A DNA stretch of 33,626 nucleotides, taken from positions 1 through 33,626 of the forward strand of contig CAYWTM010000027.1 of NCBI GenBank assembly GCA_964460185.1, in the 5' to 3' direction. Below, piece after piece: positions 23,795 through 31,759 of this stretch. Numbering within the stretch: the first letter of the stretch is position 1; the number at the start of each line of letters is the position of its first letter. Source of the stretch: JAVJPJ01 sp040217295 (GTDB lineage: Bacteria > Pseudomonadota > Alphaproteobacteria > Rhodobacterales > Rhodobacteraceae). The notes beneath the pieces were generated by a model. That model was not told the origin of the DNA. It ran no database searches and saw only the letters and a program-made list of their open reading frames with translations. The position numbers and the translations under genes were made by a program.

Positions 23795-23872
23795 TTCTCT
23801 GTTTCCAAAATATCCCCGCCGGAGGCATCCCGTCCAGGCAACCCGCGCTGCGGGTTCGGGGCTATTCGCCGT
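23795..23872 (-). repeat. Structured intergenic repeat, copy 2 (after the ALDH16 gene)
   Basis: Read on the minus strand, immediately after the ALDH16 end there is a hairpin (AACCCGC, loop AGC, GCGGGTT), then a 16-18-nt spacer, then GCCTCCGGCGGGGATATTTT followed by GGAAACAGAGAA. The last part is nearly the same as copy 1 at 6281-6312 (GATATTTT, one or two bases, AAACAGAGAA), and the order hairpin, spacer, CCTCC, GATATTTT is the same. Both copies lie directly behind a stop codon, in the sense of the upstream gene. Confidence 0.75.
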
Positions 23873-26216
23873 AGGGGACCCAGATGGTTTTCACCTCCGT
23901 CGCGGCGTCGAGGAATCGCCGGCCTTCGCCATCGGGCCCCGACCAGTCGGGCGCATGATCGGGTGAGATCCACGTGCGTTTGAGGTTGCCCGCCGAGGCC
24001 TTTTCCAACGCGGCCGGGTCGGTCCCGGCCGAGAACGACCACAGCGCATCGACGTCCTGGTGCAAGGCAAGCGTTTCGCCCAGGTCCGCCGGGTCGCCGG
24101 TGACGATATTGACCACGCCACCCGGCACGTCGGACGTATCGAGAACCTGATAGAAATCGGTCGCGGCAAGCGGATAGGCATGTGACGGGACCACAACCAC
24201 CCGGTTTCCCATGGCGATGGCGGGCGCCATCAGCGACACCGCCCCCAGTAGCGGGGCATGGTCGGGCGCCAGCGCGCCGATGATGCCCAGGGGTTCGCGC
24301 ATGGCCAGCGCAATCCCCCGGATGGGAACGGATTTCGCCTGCCCGTCGACCTTGTCGGCCCAGGCCCCATAGCTGAACAGCCGCGCGATGGCGGTCTCGA
24401 CCTCGGCCTGGGCCTGCCCCGCGCCGGCCCCGGTCATGTCGCGCAGGCGTCGTGCGAATTCATCCGCGCGTGCCGACAGGTTCTCGGCGACGTAATACAG
24501 GATCTGCGCCCGCAGATGGCCGGTGGTTTTGGCCCATCCGGCAGCCCCTCGCGCGGCCTCGACCGCGTTTCGGATGTCCTTGCGGTTGCCCAGACCCACA
24601 TGCCCCAGAAGCGTGCCGCGTTTCGACCAGACCGGATCGGAATAGCCGCCATCGGGCCGCGCCTGTTTGCCGCCGATATACATCTTCGCGGTCCGGTCCA
24701 GGCCAGAGGCCTCGGGGTCGGCCGGGGCGGCGACGGGTTCGATCGCCCTGGTCGCCACGGGCTTCGCGGTCGGCTTGACGTAGGATGACAGACCCTCCCA
24801 CCCGCCTTCGCGTCCATATCCGCTTTCGCGCACACCGCCAAAGGGGGCTGCGGCATCGAACAGGTTCGTGGCGTTCACCCAGACAACGCCTGCCACCAGT
24901 TTCGGCGCGACATCCAGGGCAAGGTTCAGGTTCTCGGTCCACAGCGTCGCCGCCAGCCCGTAGCGGGTGTTGTTGGCCAGCTCCACCGCTTCGGACGGGG
25001 TGCGGAAGGTTGTGGAGACCAGGACCGGGCCAAAGATTTCCTCCTGCATCAGGGGGGCCGCCGGCGACAGTCCGGTGATCAGGGTGGGCGGGTAGAACGA
25101 CCCGTGATCCGGCATCTCCATGGGCGCGCGATAGGTTTCCCCGTCGGTGTTGGCATCGACCATGGCGGTGACGCGCTGATGCTGGACCGGGTCCACCAGC
25201 GTGCCGATGTCGATGCACTTGTCCAAGGGGTCGCCCATGCGCAGCTTGGCCATGCGCGCCTTGAGCCGGGCGTAGAAATCCTCGGCGATGCCTTCCTGCA
25301 CCAAAAGGCGCGATCCGGCGCAACACACCTGCCCCTGGTTGAACCAGATCGCGTCGACCAGCCCCTCGATGGCGGAATCGATATCGGCATCGTCGAACAC
25401 GATGTAGGGCGATTTGCCCCCCAACTCCAAGGTCAGCGATTTGCCCATGCCGGCGGTCTGTTCGCGAATGCGTCGACCCACCGAGGTCGATCCGGTGAAC
25501 GCGATCTTGGCGGTGCCGGGGTGGGTCACGATCGCTTCGCCCGTGGCCCCGTCGCCGGTCACGATGTTGACGACGCCTTTGGGCAGGCCGGCCTCGCGGC
25601 AGATATCGGCGAACAAAAGCGCGGTGAGCGAAGTGTATTCGGCGGGTTTCAAGACCACGGTGTTGCCTGCCGCAAGTGCTGGTGCGATCTTCCACGACAG
25701 CATCAGCAGCGGAAAGTTCCACGGAATGATCTGCCCGCACACACCGATGGGGCCATGGCCGGGCATCTCGGCATCGCGCAACTGGGCAAGGCCGGCGTGG
25801 TAGTAGAAATGGCGCTGTGCCAGCGGGATATCGATGTCGCGGCTTTCGCGGATCGGCTTGCCGTTGTCGAGGGTTTCCAGCACCGCGAACAGGCGGGCGT
25901 GTTTTTGCAGCAGGCGGGCCAGCGCATACAGGTATTTCGCGCGGGCGTGGCACGACAGTTTGGCCCATTTCGGGAAGGCTTTCGCAGCCGCCGCTACTGC
26001 TGCGTCTACGTCATCGGCCGTGCCTTGGGTGATCTGCGCCAACTCTTCGCCCGTCGCGGGGTTGCGGGTGGCGAAGGTCTGGCCGGGTTGGGTAAAGGCG
26101 CCGTTGATGAAATGCCCGAGGGCCGGGCCGCGTTTGGCGATCCACGCCCGCGCTTCTGCGGCGCTTTCGGGGGCGGGGCCATAATCCATCGTGTCGAATA
26201 TCTCGCGGGTTGTCAT
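23862..26216 (-). CDS. Two-domain aldehyde dehydrogenase, ALDH16 type
   Basis: A 784-aa protein, far longer than the usual 480-500 of aldehyde dehydrogenases. Residues about 30-500 form a complete enzyme: IIPWNFPLLM, FTGSTSVG, general base Glu264 in LELGGKSP and catalytic Cys298 in NQGQVCCAGSR. Residues about 510-784 form a second, shorter ALDH-like domain (AKMYIGGKQARPDGGYSDP, then EPLGIIGALAPDHAPLL and GGVVNIVTGDP) that ends before any catalytic cysteine block. This is the layout of ALDH16, known in bacteria including roseobacters and in animals. With deoC in the same operon, oxidation of acetaldehyde to acetate is likely. It starts 1 bp after the stop of the small membrane protein. Confidence 0.92.
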   Translation of the reverse strand: MTTREIFDTMDYGPAPESAAEARAWIAKRGPALGHFINGAFTQPGQTFATRNPATGEELAQITQGTADDVDAAVAAAAKAFPKWAKLSCHARAKYLYALARLLQKHARLFAVLETLDNGKPIRESRDIDIPLAQRHFYYHAGLAQLRDAEMPGHGPIGVCGQIIPWNFPLLMLSWKIAPALAAGNTVVLKPAEYTSLTALLFADICREAGLPKGVVNIVTGDGATGEAIVTHPGTAKIAFTGSTSVGRRIREQTAGMGKSLTLELGGKSPYIVFDDADIDSAIEGLVDAIWFNQGQVCCAGSRLLVQEGIAEDFYARLKARMAKLRMGDPLDKCIDIGTLVDPVQHQRVTAMVDANTDGETYRAPMEMPDHGSFYPPTLITGLSPAAPLMQEEIFGPVLVSTTFRTPSEAVELANNTRYGLAATLWTENLNLALDVAPKLVAGVVWVNATNLFDAAAPFGGVRESGYGREGGWEGLSSYVKPTAKPVATRAIEPVAAPADPEASGLDRTAKMYIGGKQARPDGGYSDPVWSKRGTLLGHVGLGNRKDIRNAVEAARGAAGWAKTTGHLRAQILYYVAENLSARADEFARRLRDMTGAGAGQAQAEVETAIARLFSYGAWADKVDGQAKSVPIRGIALAMREPLGIIGALAPDHAPLLGAVSLMAPAIAMGNRVVVVPSHAYPLAATDFYQVLDTSDVPGGVVNIVTGDPADLGETLALHQDVDALWSFSAGTDPAALEKASAGNLKRTWISPDHAPDWSGPDGEGRRFLDAATEVKTIWVPYGE

Positions 26217-26217
26217 G

Positions 26218-26496
26218 TCAGGGCCCTGTGAAAACGTAGGCGATAAGAAGGGTGGCGATGGCGATCACGGCCCAGATCTTGCGGATCCGGGCAGGGTGCG
26301 CGATCGCGGCATGGGTCTGCAGGTCGGCCGGATAGTCAGTTGCCGGGCGCGACAGGGAGTAGCTCTCGTTGAAGGTTTTGAGCTGGTCGGCCGTCAGCGA
26401 TCTGGCCGAGGTCTTTTCCTTGCGATCCTCGTGGTACGAAAGGGCTGCCGCCGCCATGCCGAGACCGATGAACAAAAGAGCGTTGAGGCTCAGCAT
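26218..26496 (-). CDS. Small two-helix membrane protein B of the deoC operon
   Basis: A 92-aa protein with an N-terminal helix (MLSLNALLFIGLGMAAAALSY), a polar middle of about 45 residues and a C-terminal helix (about 71-90). The start at 26496 is supported by GGGGAGG. Its middle aligns without gaps to that of the preceding gene's product: both have TF, Y four residues later, then D-x-P, HA and AR at identical spacing, about 9 identities in 36 residues. It thus looks like a diverged tandem duplicate. Its stop lies 1 bp before the ALDH16 start, so it is in the deoC operon. Function unknown. Confidence 0.78.
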   Translation of the reverse strand: MLSLNALLFIGLGMAAAALSYHEDRKEKTSARSLTADQLKTFNESYSLSRPATDYPADLQTHAAIAHPARIRKIWAVIAIATLLIAYVFTGP

Positions 26497-26566
26497 CCCG
26501 GACCTCCCCGCTGGCCGCGAAGCCGGGTCTGTTCGCTGCAGGGGTCCGCGTCGATCCGTGCGCCCG

Positions 26567-26854
26567 TCATGCCGCACGCTCCAGCACGATCCAGCCGAAA
26601 AAGGCACCGAACGCGATGGCTGCGCAGGCATAGCTGATGCGTCGCGCGTGATCGACGTTATCGGCATGGTCGCGAAAGCGGGTTGGCATGTCGGCACGGT
26701 TCTGCGGCCAGAAATAGCGGGTGCGAAAGGTTTCGACGTCGTCCGGTCGCGGCAGGTCTTTCTCGGACCGTTTGACTTGTTTCCAAGCCCGGTTGCTGAT
26801 CGCAGAGGCGATTATCACAATCAGGGCGGTCACGGTGAGGGGGATCGGATCCAT
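26567..26854 (-). CDS. Small two-helix membrane protein A of the deoC operon
   Basis: A 95-aa protein with an N-terminal helix (MDPIPLTVTALIVIIASAIS), a charged middle (KQVKRSEKDLPRPDDVETF) and a C-terminal helix (about 72-91). I chose the ATG at 26854 because GAGG lies 6 nt upstream; an ATG at 26866 would overlap the deoC stop by 4 bp (ATGA) and add four residues. Either way it is coupled to deoC. It shares spaced identities with the next gene's product, suggesting duplication. Function unknown; the operon suggests a link to deoxyribose or aldehyde metabolism at the membrane. Confidence 0.78.
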   Translation of the reverse strand: MDPIPLTVTALIVIIASAISNRAWKQVKRSEKDLPRPDDVETFRTRYFWPQNRADMPTRFRDHADNVDHARRISYACAAIAFGAFFGWIVLERAA

Positions 26855-26862
26855 TGGGCGCC

Positions 26863-27867
26863 TCATGCCATCGGGTGCCGGTAGGACGCCGAATACGCGC
26901 CCGTGGCATGGTGTTCCAACTGCCGCTCGATATCCCCCAGGAGAGACGAGGCGCCGAACCGGAACAGGTCGGGGCGCAGCCAGGCATCGCCCAGTTCTTC
27001 CTTCATCAGGGTCATGTAGACCAGCGCATCCTTGGCCTTGGAAATCCCGCCCGCGGGCTTGTAGCCGATCTTGATGCCGGTGGCCGCCTCATAGGCGCGG
27101 ATGGCGCGGATCATCGTCAGGCTGACGGGCAGCGTGGCATTGACGCTTTCCTTGCCGGTGGAGGTCTTGATGAAATCGGCCCCCGCCATCATGGCAACCA
27201 CGGAGGCGCGGGCGACGTTGCGCAAAGTGCCCAACTCGCCCGTGGCAAGGATCGCCTTGACATGGGCATCGCCACACGCGGCGCGGAACTCCTGCATCTC
27301 GTCATAGAGTGCCTGCCAGTTTCCGGTCAGCACATGGCGCCGGGAAATGACGATGTCGATCTCGGCCGCGCCGGCCTTTACGCTTTCCTCGATCTCTTTC
27401 ACGCGCAGGTGGTAAGGCGACAGGCCCGCGGGAAAGCCGGTTGAAACGGCGGCGACGGGGATGCCCGAACCTTCCAGCGCCTCGACCGCGATTGGCACCA
27501 TCTCGTGGTAGACGCAAACCGCACCCGTGGTGAATGCAGGCAGTCCGAGCGAATCCAGGATGTCGGCGCGGACGGGATGGCGGGCCTTGGCACATAGTCG
27601 CCGCACCCGGCCCGGCGTGTCGTCGCCCGCCAGCGTGGTCAGGTCGATCAGCGTGATCGCGCGTGCAAGCCAGGCCGCCTGATACGCCTTTTTCACCGTG
27701 CGCCGCCCCGGCAGCGAGGCCGCGCGCCGTTCAATGGCCGACGTGTTGGCCTGTACCCGTGCGACCCAATCCATATCCAGCGCCATCCCCGGGTTCCGGG
27801 GCATATGCAGTTGCGGCAACTGCTCGGTCGAAAGCCGCGTAGGGGCAGGTTGGAGTATTTCGGTCAT
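26863..27867 (-). CDS. deoC: Deoxyribose-phosphate aldolase (long, eukaryote-like type)
   Basis: A 334-aa class I aldolase that splits 2-deoxyribose-5-phosphate into glyceraldehyde-3-phosphate and acetaldehyde. The Schiff-base lysine is Lys234 in DFIKTSTGKESVNAT; Lys270 in GYKPAGGI and Asp171 in EIDIVI complete the catalytic set. The protein is about 80 residues longer than the E. coli enzyme owing to an N-terminal extension, and resembles the animal DERA type. The ATG at 27867 is the first fitting start. First gene of an operon deoC - two small membrane proteins - ALDH16, in which the aldehyde dehydrogenase would remove the acetaldehyde. A TTGACC/GGTCAA palindrome lies upstream. Confidence 0.95.
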   Translation of the reverse strand: MTEILQPAPTRLSTEQLPQLHMPRNPGMALDMDWVARVQANTSAIERRAASLPGRRTVKKAYQAAWLARAITLIDLTTLAGDDTPGRVRRLCAKARHPVRADILDSLGLPAFTTGAVCVYHEMVPIAVEALEGSGIPVAAVSTGFPAGLSPYHLRVKEIEESVKAGAAEIDIVISRRHVLTGNWQALYDEMQEFRAACGDAHVKAILATGELGTLRNVARASVVAMMAGADFIKTSTGKESVNATLPVSLTMIRAIRAYEAATGIKIGYKPAGGISKAKDALVYMTLMKEELGDAWLRPDLFRFGASSLLGDIERQLEHHATGAYSASYRHPMA

Positions 27868-27932
27868 TTCAGGGGCCAAAGGCTGTTTGGGCGACTTCGG
27901 CAGCGTCTCATGGGCGGCACGCAATGGCAAGC

Positions 27933-27948
27933 TTGACCAAACGGTCAA
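27933..27948. promoter_or_regulatory. Palindromic operator candidate upstream of deoC
   Basis: TTGACC (27933-27938), 4-bp spacer, GGTCAA (27943-27948): a perfect 6-bp inverted repeat 66 bp before the deoC start. Read on the minus strand the first half is also a fair -35 element (TTGACC), so a bound repressor of TetR or similar type would block RNA polymerase. No regulator gene is adjacent in the window. Confidence 0.4.
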
Positions 27949-27988
27949 ACATGCTTGGTTCCGGGGGCTCGAGGGGGCGGGTGTGCGA

Positions 27989-28011
27989 CGTGCCCGACGG
28001 CATGGGGCACG
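27989..28011 (-). other. Hairpin downstream of lpd
   Basis: CGTGCCC (27989-27995) and GGGCACG (28005-28011) form a 7-bp stem with a 9-nt loop, 24 nt after the lpd stop. There is no T-run behind it on the minus strand. It may mark the 3' end of the dehydrogenase operon (Rho-type or processed end), but the evidence is weak. Confidence 0.3.
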
Positions 28012-28034
28012 CGCAACGCAGCCCGGCAGGGATC

Positions 28035-29411
28035 CTAAAGGTCGGTCAGCGTCCCAAGCGCACGCTCGGCCGCAAAAGCGACGGTTTCCGATAGCGTCGG
28101 GTGGGCGTGAATCGTCAATGCGATGTCTTCCAGCCCTGCTCCAAGTTCCATGGCCAGGGTGATTTCGGCGATGAGCTCGCCCGCATTGCGTCCGATGATC
28201 GTAGCCCCCAGAATCCGTTTCGTTTGCGGATCATGAATCAGCTTGGTCATGCCGTCGCCCCCGCCGGAGGCCAGGTTTCGCCCACTGGCCGCCCAAGGGA
28301 AACTGGCGGCCCTTACGGTGCGGCCTTCTGCCTTGGCCTGCGCCTGGGTCAGCCCGACCCACGCAAGTTCGGGATTGGTGTATGCCACCGAAGGGATCAG
28401 GACAGTTCCCAGGGCGGCGCGATGTCCGCATGCGACCTCGGCGGCGATATGACCCTGGTGGGTAGCGCGATGGGCGAGCATCGGGTTTCCGGTGACGTCC
28501 CCGATGGCAAAGATATGAGGATGCTCGGTGCGGCCTGCGTCGTCGGCTGCGATGATGCCCTTGTCGGACACGCTCAGCCCTGCCGCTTGGGCGTCGATGC
28601 GGTCGCCATTGGCCCTCCGGCCGACCGACTGGATGATCACATCGGCCTTGATCGTGCCATCGAACTGGCCCCTGCATGTCAGGGTCAGGGCGGCCCTGGA
28701 GGCCTTGACTTCATTGACCTGGGTCGCGGTGTGAATGGTTACGCCTTGTGTTTCCAGTGCGGCGTGCAGGATCCTTACCCCATCCGGGTCGGCACCGGGG
28801 GCAATCTGGTCGGCCAGTTCCACGACGGTGACGGCGGATCCAAGGGCTGCGTATATCGTGGCCATTTCAAGCCCGATGATCCCGCCTCCCACGATGGCCA
28901 ACCGCTTTGGAATTTCGCGAAGCTCAAGCGCGGCGGTGCTGTCCCAGATCCGCGGATCATCGGGCCATCCCGGCAATCGAACCGGGGCGGATCCTACGGC
29001 GATCACGGCTTGGTCGAACTCCAGCTCGGTGCCGTCGACATCGACACGATTGGGGCCGGTGAAACGGGCCTTGCCCTGTCTTGTTGACACTTTGCGTCGA
29101 TCGGCCAGCCCGCCGAGCCCGCCGGTCAGCTGCCCCACGATGGCGTCCTTTGTGGCGCGCAACCGGTCTAGATCAACCCTTGGCTTGCCGAACGTGATGC
29201 CCCAATCAGCCATGTGGCGCGCCTCGCGGATGACCTCGGCGGCGTGCAGCAGCGCCTTGGACGGGATGCACCCTTCGTTCAGGCAAACACCACCGAGGGC
29301 GTCGCGTGCATCGACCAGCGTCACCTTGCGGCCCAGGTCGGCTGCGCGAAAGGCGCAGGCGTAACCGCCGGGTCCCGCGCCGATGACGAGAAGTTCGGTA
29401 TGTTCAGACAT
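28035..29411 (-). CDS. lpdA: Dihydrolipoyl dehydrogenase (E3)
   Basis: A 458-aa FAD-dependent disulfide oxidoreductase that re-oxidises dihydrolipoyl groups and makes NADH. FAD motif GAGPGG (11-16), redox pair Cys43/Cys48 in GGVCLNEGCIPSK, NAD motif VGGGIIGLE, second FAD block IFAIGDVTGNPML and the C-terminal His/Glu dyad in HAHPTLSE. Last gene of the 2-oxo-acid dehydrogenase-type operon, 10 bp after the E2 catalytic gene, so it most likely serves that complex. It could in addition serve the glycine cleavage system, which has no E3 of its own here. The symbol reflects the enzyme, not a proven orthologue. Confidence 0.95.
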   Translation of the reverse strand: MSEHTELLVIGAGPGGYACAFRAADLGRKVTLVDARDALGGVCLNEGCIPSKALLHAAEVIREARHMADWGITFGKPRVDLDRLRATKDAIVGQLTGGLGGLADRRKVSTRQGKARFTGPNRVDVDGTELEFDQAVIAVGSAPVRLPGWPDDPRIWDSTAALELREIPKRLAIVGGGIIGLEMATIYAALGSAVTVVELADQIAPGADPDGVRILHAALETQGVTIHTATQVNEVKASRAALTLTCRGQFDGTIKADVIIQSVGRRANGDRIDAQAAGLSVSDKGIIAADDAGRTEHPHIFAIGDVTGNPMLAHRATHQGHIAAEVACGHRAALGTVLIPSVAYTNPELAWVGLTQAQAKAEGRTVRAASFPWAASGRNLASGGGDGMTKLIHDPQTKRILGATIIGRNAGELIAEITLAMELGAGLEDIALTIHAHPTLSETVAFAAERALGTLTDL

Positions 29412-29421
29412 CCATGCGCCC

Positions 29422-30306
29422 TCAGATGAGCATTCGGCGGGGATCAGCGATCAGGCCGGCGTAGTGGGTAAGAAAACGGGCCGCGTCGGCACCGTTGATG
29501 ACCCTGTGGTCGTAGGACAGATCGAGCGGCACCATCGGCACCGGGCGCGGTGTTTCACCATCCCAGACCGTAACGGTTTCGGTGCGGGTCAGCCCCAGGA
29601 TGGCAACCTCGGGCGGGTTCACGATGGGCGTGAAGGCATTGCCACCGATCCCGCCGAGATTGGTGATTGTCATCGAAGCGCCGCCCATTTCGTCGGGTCC
29701 GATTTTTCGGGCTTGCGCCCGGGCAGCGAGGTCGGCGATTTCGGCCGCGATCTGCCAAAGCCCTTTCCGGTCGGCATTGCGGATCACCGGCACCATCAGG
29801 CCGTGGGCCGTATCCACCGCGATGCCGATATGGACATATTCCTTGAGGATGAGCCTGGTGGCATCTGCCGACAGCGAGGCGTTGAACCTCGGAAATTGCC
29901 GCAAGGCGCAGGATAGGGCGGTCACGTGAAAGGCCAGTGCCGTCAACCGGACACCACGGGCCTGCGCCTGGGATTTCCAGTCGGCGCGCAGGCTTTCGAT
30001 CATCGAGACATCGGCGCGGTCGTGATGCGTGACCGCGGGGATCAGCGTTTGCGCGGCCGCAAGGTTGCGCGCCGCGATCCGGGCAAAGCGGCTCACCGGT
30101 TCTTCGGTGACGGGCCCGTAGTGTGCATGGTCCACCTCCCAGTAGGAGGTGTCGGCCGCCGGTCCGGATGCCTTGCCCCCGCCGCTATCTTCCAGGTCCT
30201 CGGGGCCGATGGTGCTGCGGCCCAGGCGGTGTGCAAGGGCCTCGATGTCGACACCCTTTTCCAGGGCGCGGCGCCGTGTCGAGGGGCTTGCGATTATGTC
30301 GGTCAT
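29422..30306 (-). CDS. 2-oxo-acid dehydrogenase E2 acyltransferase without lipoyl domain
   Basis: A 294-aa protein made of a peripheral-subunit-binding domain (residues about 4-40, IIASPSTRRRALEKGVDI) and a complete acyltransferase domain (about 68-294). The catalytic His267 is in SYDHRVINGADAARF; the usual HxxxDG reads HxxxNG, with Asn271 for Asp. The substrate-channel stretch FTPIVNPPEVAILGL is normal. No lipoyl domain exists at the N-terminus: the frame upstream of 30306 is short and not lipoyl-like, and the ALDH stop lies 10 bp upstream. The lipoyl domains are instead supplied by the protein at 31760-33079. It would transfer an acyl group from that swinging arm to CoA. Confidence 0.9.
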   Translation of the reverse strand: MTDIIASPSTRRRALEKGVDIEALAHRLGRSTIGPEDLEDSGGGKASGPAADTSYWEVDHAHYGPVTEEPVSRFARIAARNLAAAQTLIPAVTHHDRADVSMIESLRADWKSQAQARGVRLTALAFHVTALSCALRQFPRFNASLSADATRLILKEYVHIGIAVDTAHGLMVPVIRNADRKGLWQIAAEIADLAARAQARKIGPDEMGGASMTITNLGGIGGNAFTPIVNPPEVAILGLTRTETVTVWDGETPRPVPMVPLDLSYDHRVINGADAARFLTHYAGLIADPRRMLI

Positions 30307-30316
30307 GCGCGCGCCC

Positions 30317-31741
30317 TCACCAACTTGCCGAAATGTACTGGGTTTCCATGAATTCCAGCATGCCTTCGTGCCCGCCTTCACGGCCAAGGCCCGATTGCTT
30401 GGTGCCGCCGAACGGGGCGGCCGGGTCCGAGACGAGGCCGCGGTTCAGGCCGACCATTCCGTAATCCAGCCGTTCGCAGACCTGCATCGCGCGCTTGAAA
30501 TCTTCTGAGAAGACATAGGCGACAAGGCCGTATTCCGTGGCATTCGCGCGACGGATCGCGTCATCTTCATCCGAGAAGGTCTGGATCGCCGCGACGGGCC
30601 CGAAGATCTCTTCCTGAATGCAGTTCGCCGTCTCGGGCACATTGGACATGACGGTCGGCGGGTAGAAATAGCCAGGGCCATTCGGCACCGTTCCGCCGCA
30701 TTCCAGCTTTGCCCCTTTGGCAAGCGCGTCCGAGACGAATTCCGCCACCTTGTCGCGGGTATCCGCATTGACCAGCGGGCCGACATCGACCGTGGGATCG
30801 GTGCCATCGCCCACCTTCAGCGCCGACATGCGTTCGGTCAGCCGGGCGGTAAAGGCCTCGGCCAGGCTGTCGTGAACGTAAATGCGATTTGCGGCGGTGC
30901 AGGCCTCGCCCAGGTTGCGCATCTTGGCCAGCATCGTGCCCTCGATGGCGGTATCCATGTCGGCGTCCTCCAGGACCAGAACCGGCGCATTGCCACCCAG
31001 TTCCATCGCCGGTTTCAGGATCTGGTCGGCGGCGGATTTCAACAGCTTGCGCCCCACTCCCGTCGACCCGGTAAAGCTGACCACGCGCACGCGGGGATCA
31101 TGAAGCATGTGATCGACCAGGGCGCCGGTCTTCCTGGATGGCAGCACGTTGACAAGGCCGGGTGGAACGCCCGCCTCTTCCAGCAGCGGCATCAGCGCCA
31201 GCATGGTCAGCGGCGTTTCGGACGCGGGTTTGATGATCACCGCGCATCCTGCCGCAAGTGCCGGCGCAATCTTGCGGGTGCCCATCGCCGCGGGGTAGTT
31301 CCACGGGGTGATCAGCACGGCCAGCCCGGCTGGTTTGTGCTGGACCACGATGCGCGCGCCCGAGGCCGGCGCGTGGGTGATCAGCCCGTCGGCGCGCACG
31401 GCTTCTTCGGCGAACCAACGGAAGAACTCCGCGGCATAAGTCGCCTCGCCGATTGCGTCGCCGCGGCCCTTGCCGTTTTCCAATGTGATCAGATTGGCGA
31501 AATGATCCAGGCGCGCCGTCATCAGTTCCCAGGCCTTGCGAAGAACCTCGGACCGCGCGCGGGGGGTGCGGGCGGCCCAGTCGGCCATGGCCCGTTCCGC
31601 CGCATCCAAAGCTGCATCTGCATCCGCGATATCCGCCGATGCAACGGATGCAAGCACTTGCTCGTTGGCCGGGTTGATGACGTCGAAGCGCTCGGTCGTT
31701 TTCACCCACGCGCCATCAATATAGAGATCGGTATAGTCCAT
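30317..31741 (-). CDS. NAD(P)-dependent aldehyde dehydrogenase, succinate-semialdehyde dehydrogenase-like
   Basis: A 474-aa single-domain aldehyde dehydrogenase. ITPWNYPAAMGTRKIAPALAAG, FTGSTGVG, general base Glu247 in ELGGNAP and catalytic Cys281 in NLGEACTAANR. The GEACTAANR form and the end GLGREGGHEGM fit the succinate-semialdehyde dehydrogenase branch, but related acetaldehyde- and other semialdehyde-oxidising enzymes look alike. The ATG at 31741 has GGGGACG 8 nt upstream; a TTG at 31756 would add five residues. It is inserted between the two E2 genes (18 bp after the lipoyl protein, 10 bp before the acyltransferase), so its substrate is probably a product or precursor of the complex. 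Confidence 0.9.
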   Translation of the reverse strand: MDYTDLYIDGAWVKTTERFDVINPANEQVLASVASADIADADAALDAAERAMADWAARTPRARSEVLRKAWELMTARLDHFANLITLENGKGRGDAIGEATYAAEFFRWFAEEAVRADGLITHAPASGARIVVQHKPAGLAVLITPWNYPAAMGTRKIAPALAAGCAVIIKPASETPLTMLALMPLLEEAGVPPGLVNVLPSRKTGALVDHMLHDPRVRVVSFTGSTGVGRKLLKSAADQILKPAMELGGNAPVLVLEDADMDTAIEGTMLAKMRNLGEACTAANRIYVHDSLAEAFTARLTERMSALKVGDGTDPTVDVGPLVNADTRDKVAEFVSDALAKGAKLECGGTVPNGPGYFYPPTVMSNVPETANCIQEEIFGPVAAIQTFSDEDDAIRRANATEYGLVAYVFSEDFKRAMQVCERLDYGMVGLNRGLVSDPAAPFGGTKQSGLGREGGHEGMLEFMETQYISASW

Positions 31742-31759
31742 GTCGGTCGTCCCCAAGTG

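Noticed and set aside
24460..25968. Second minus-strand open frame of about 500 codons inside the ALDH16 gene
   Set aside because: It lies in another frame of a well-supported gene and its translation is Arg/Gly-rich without ALDH motifs.
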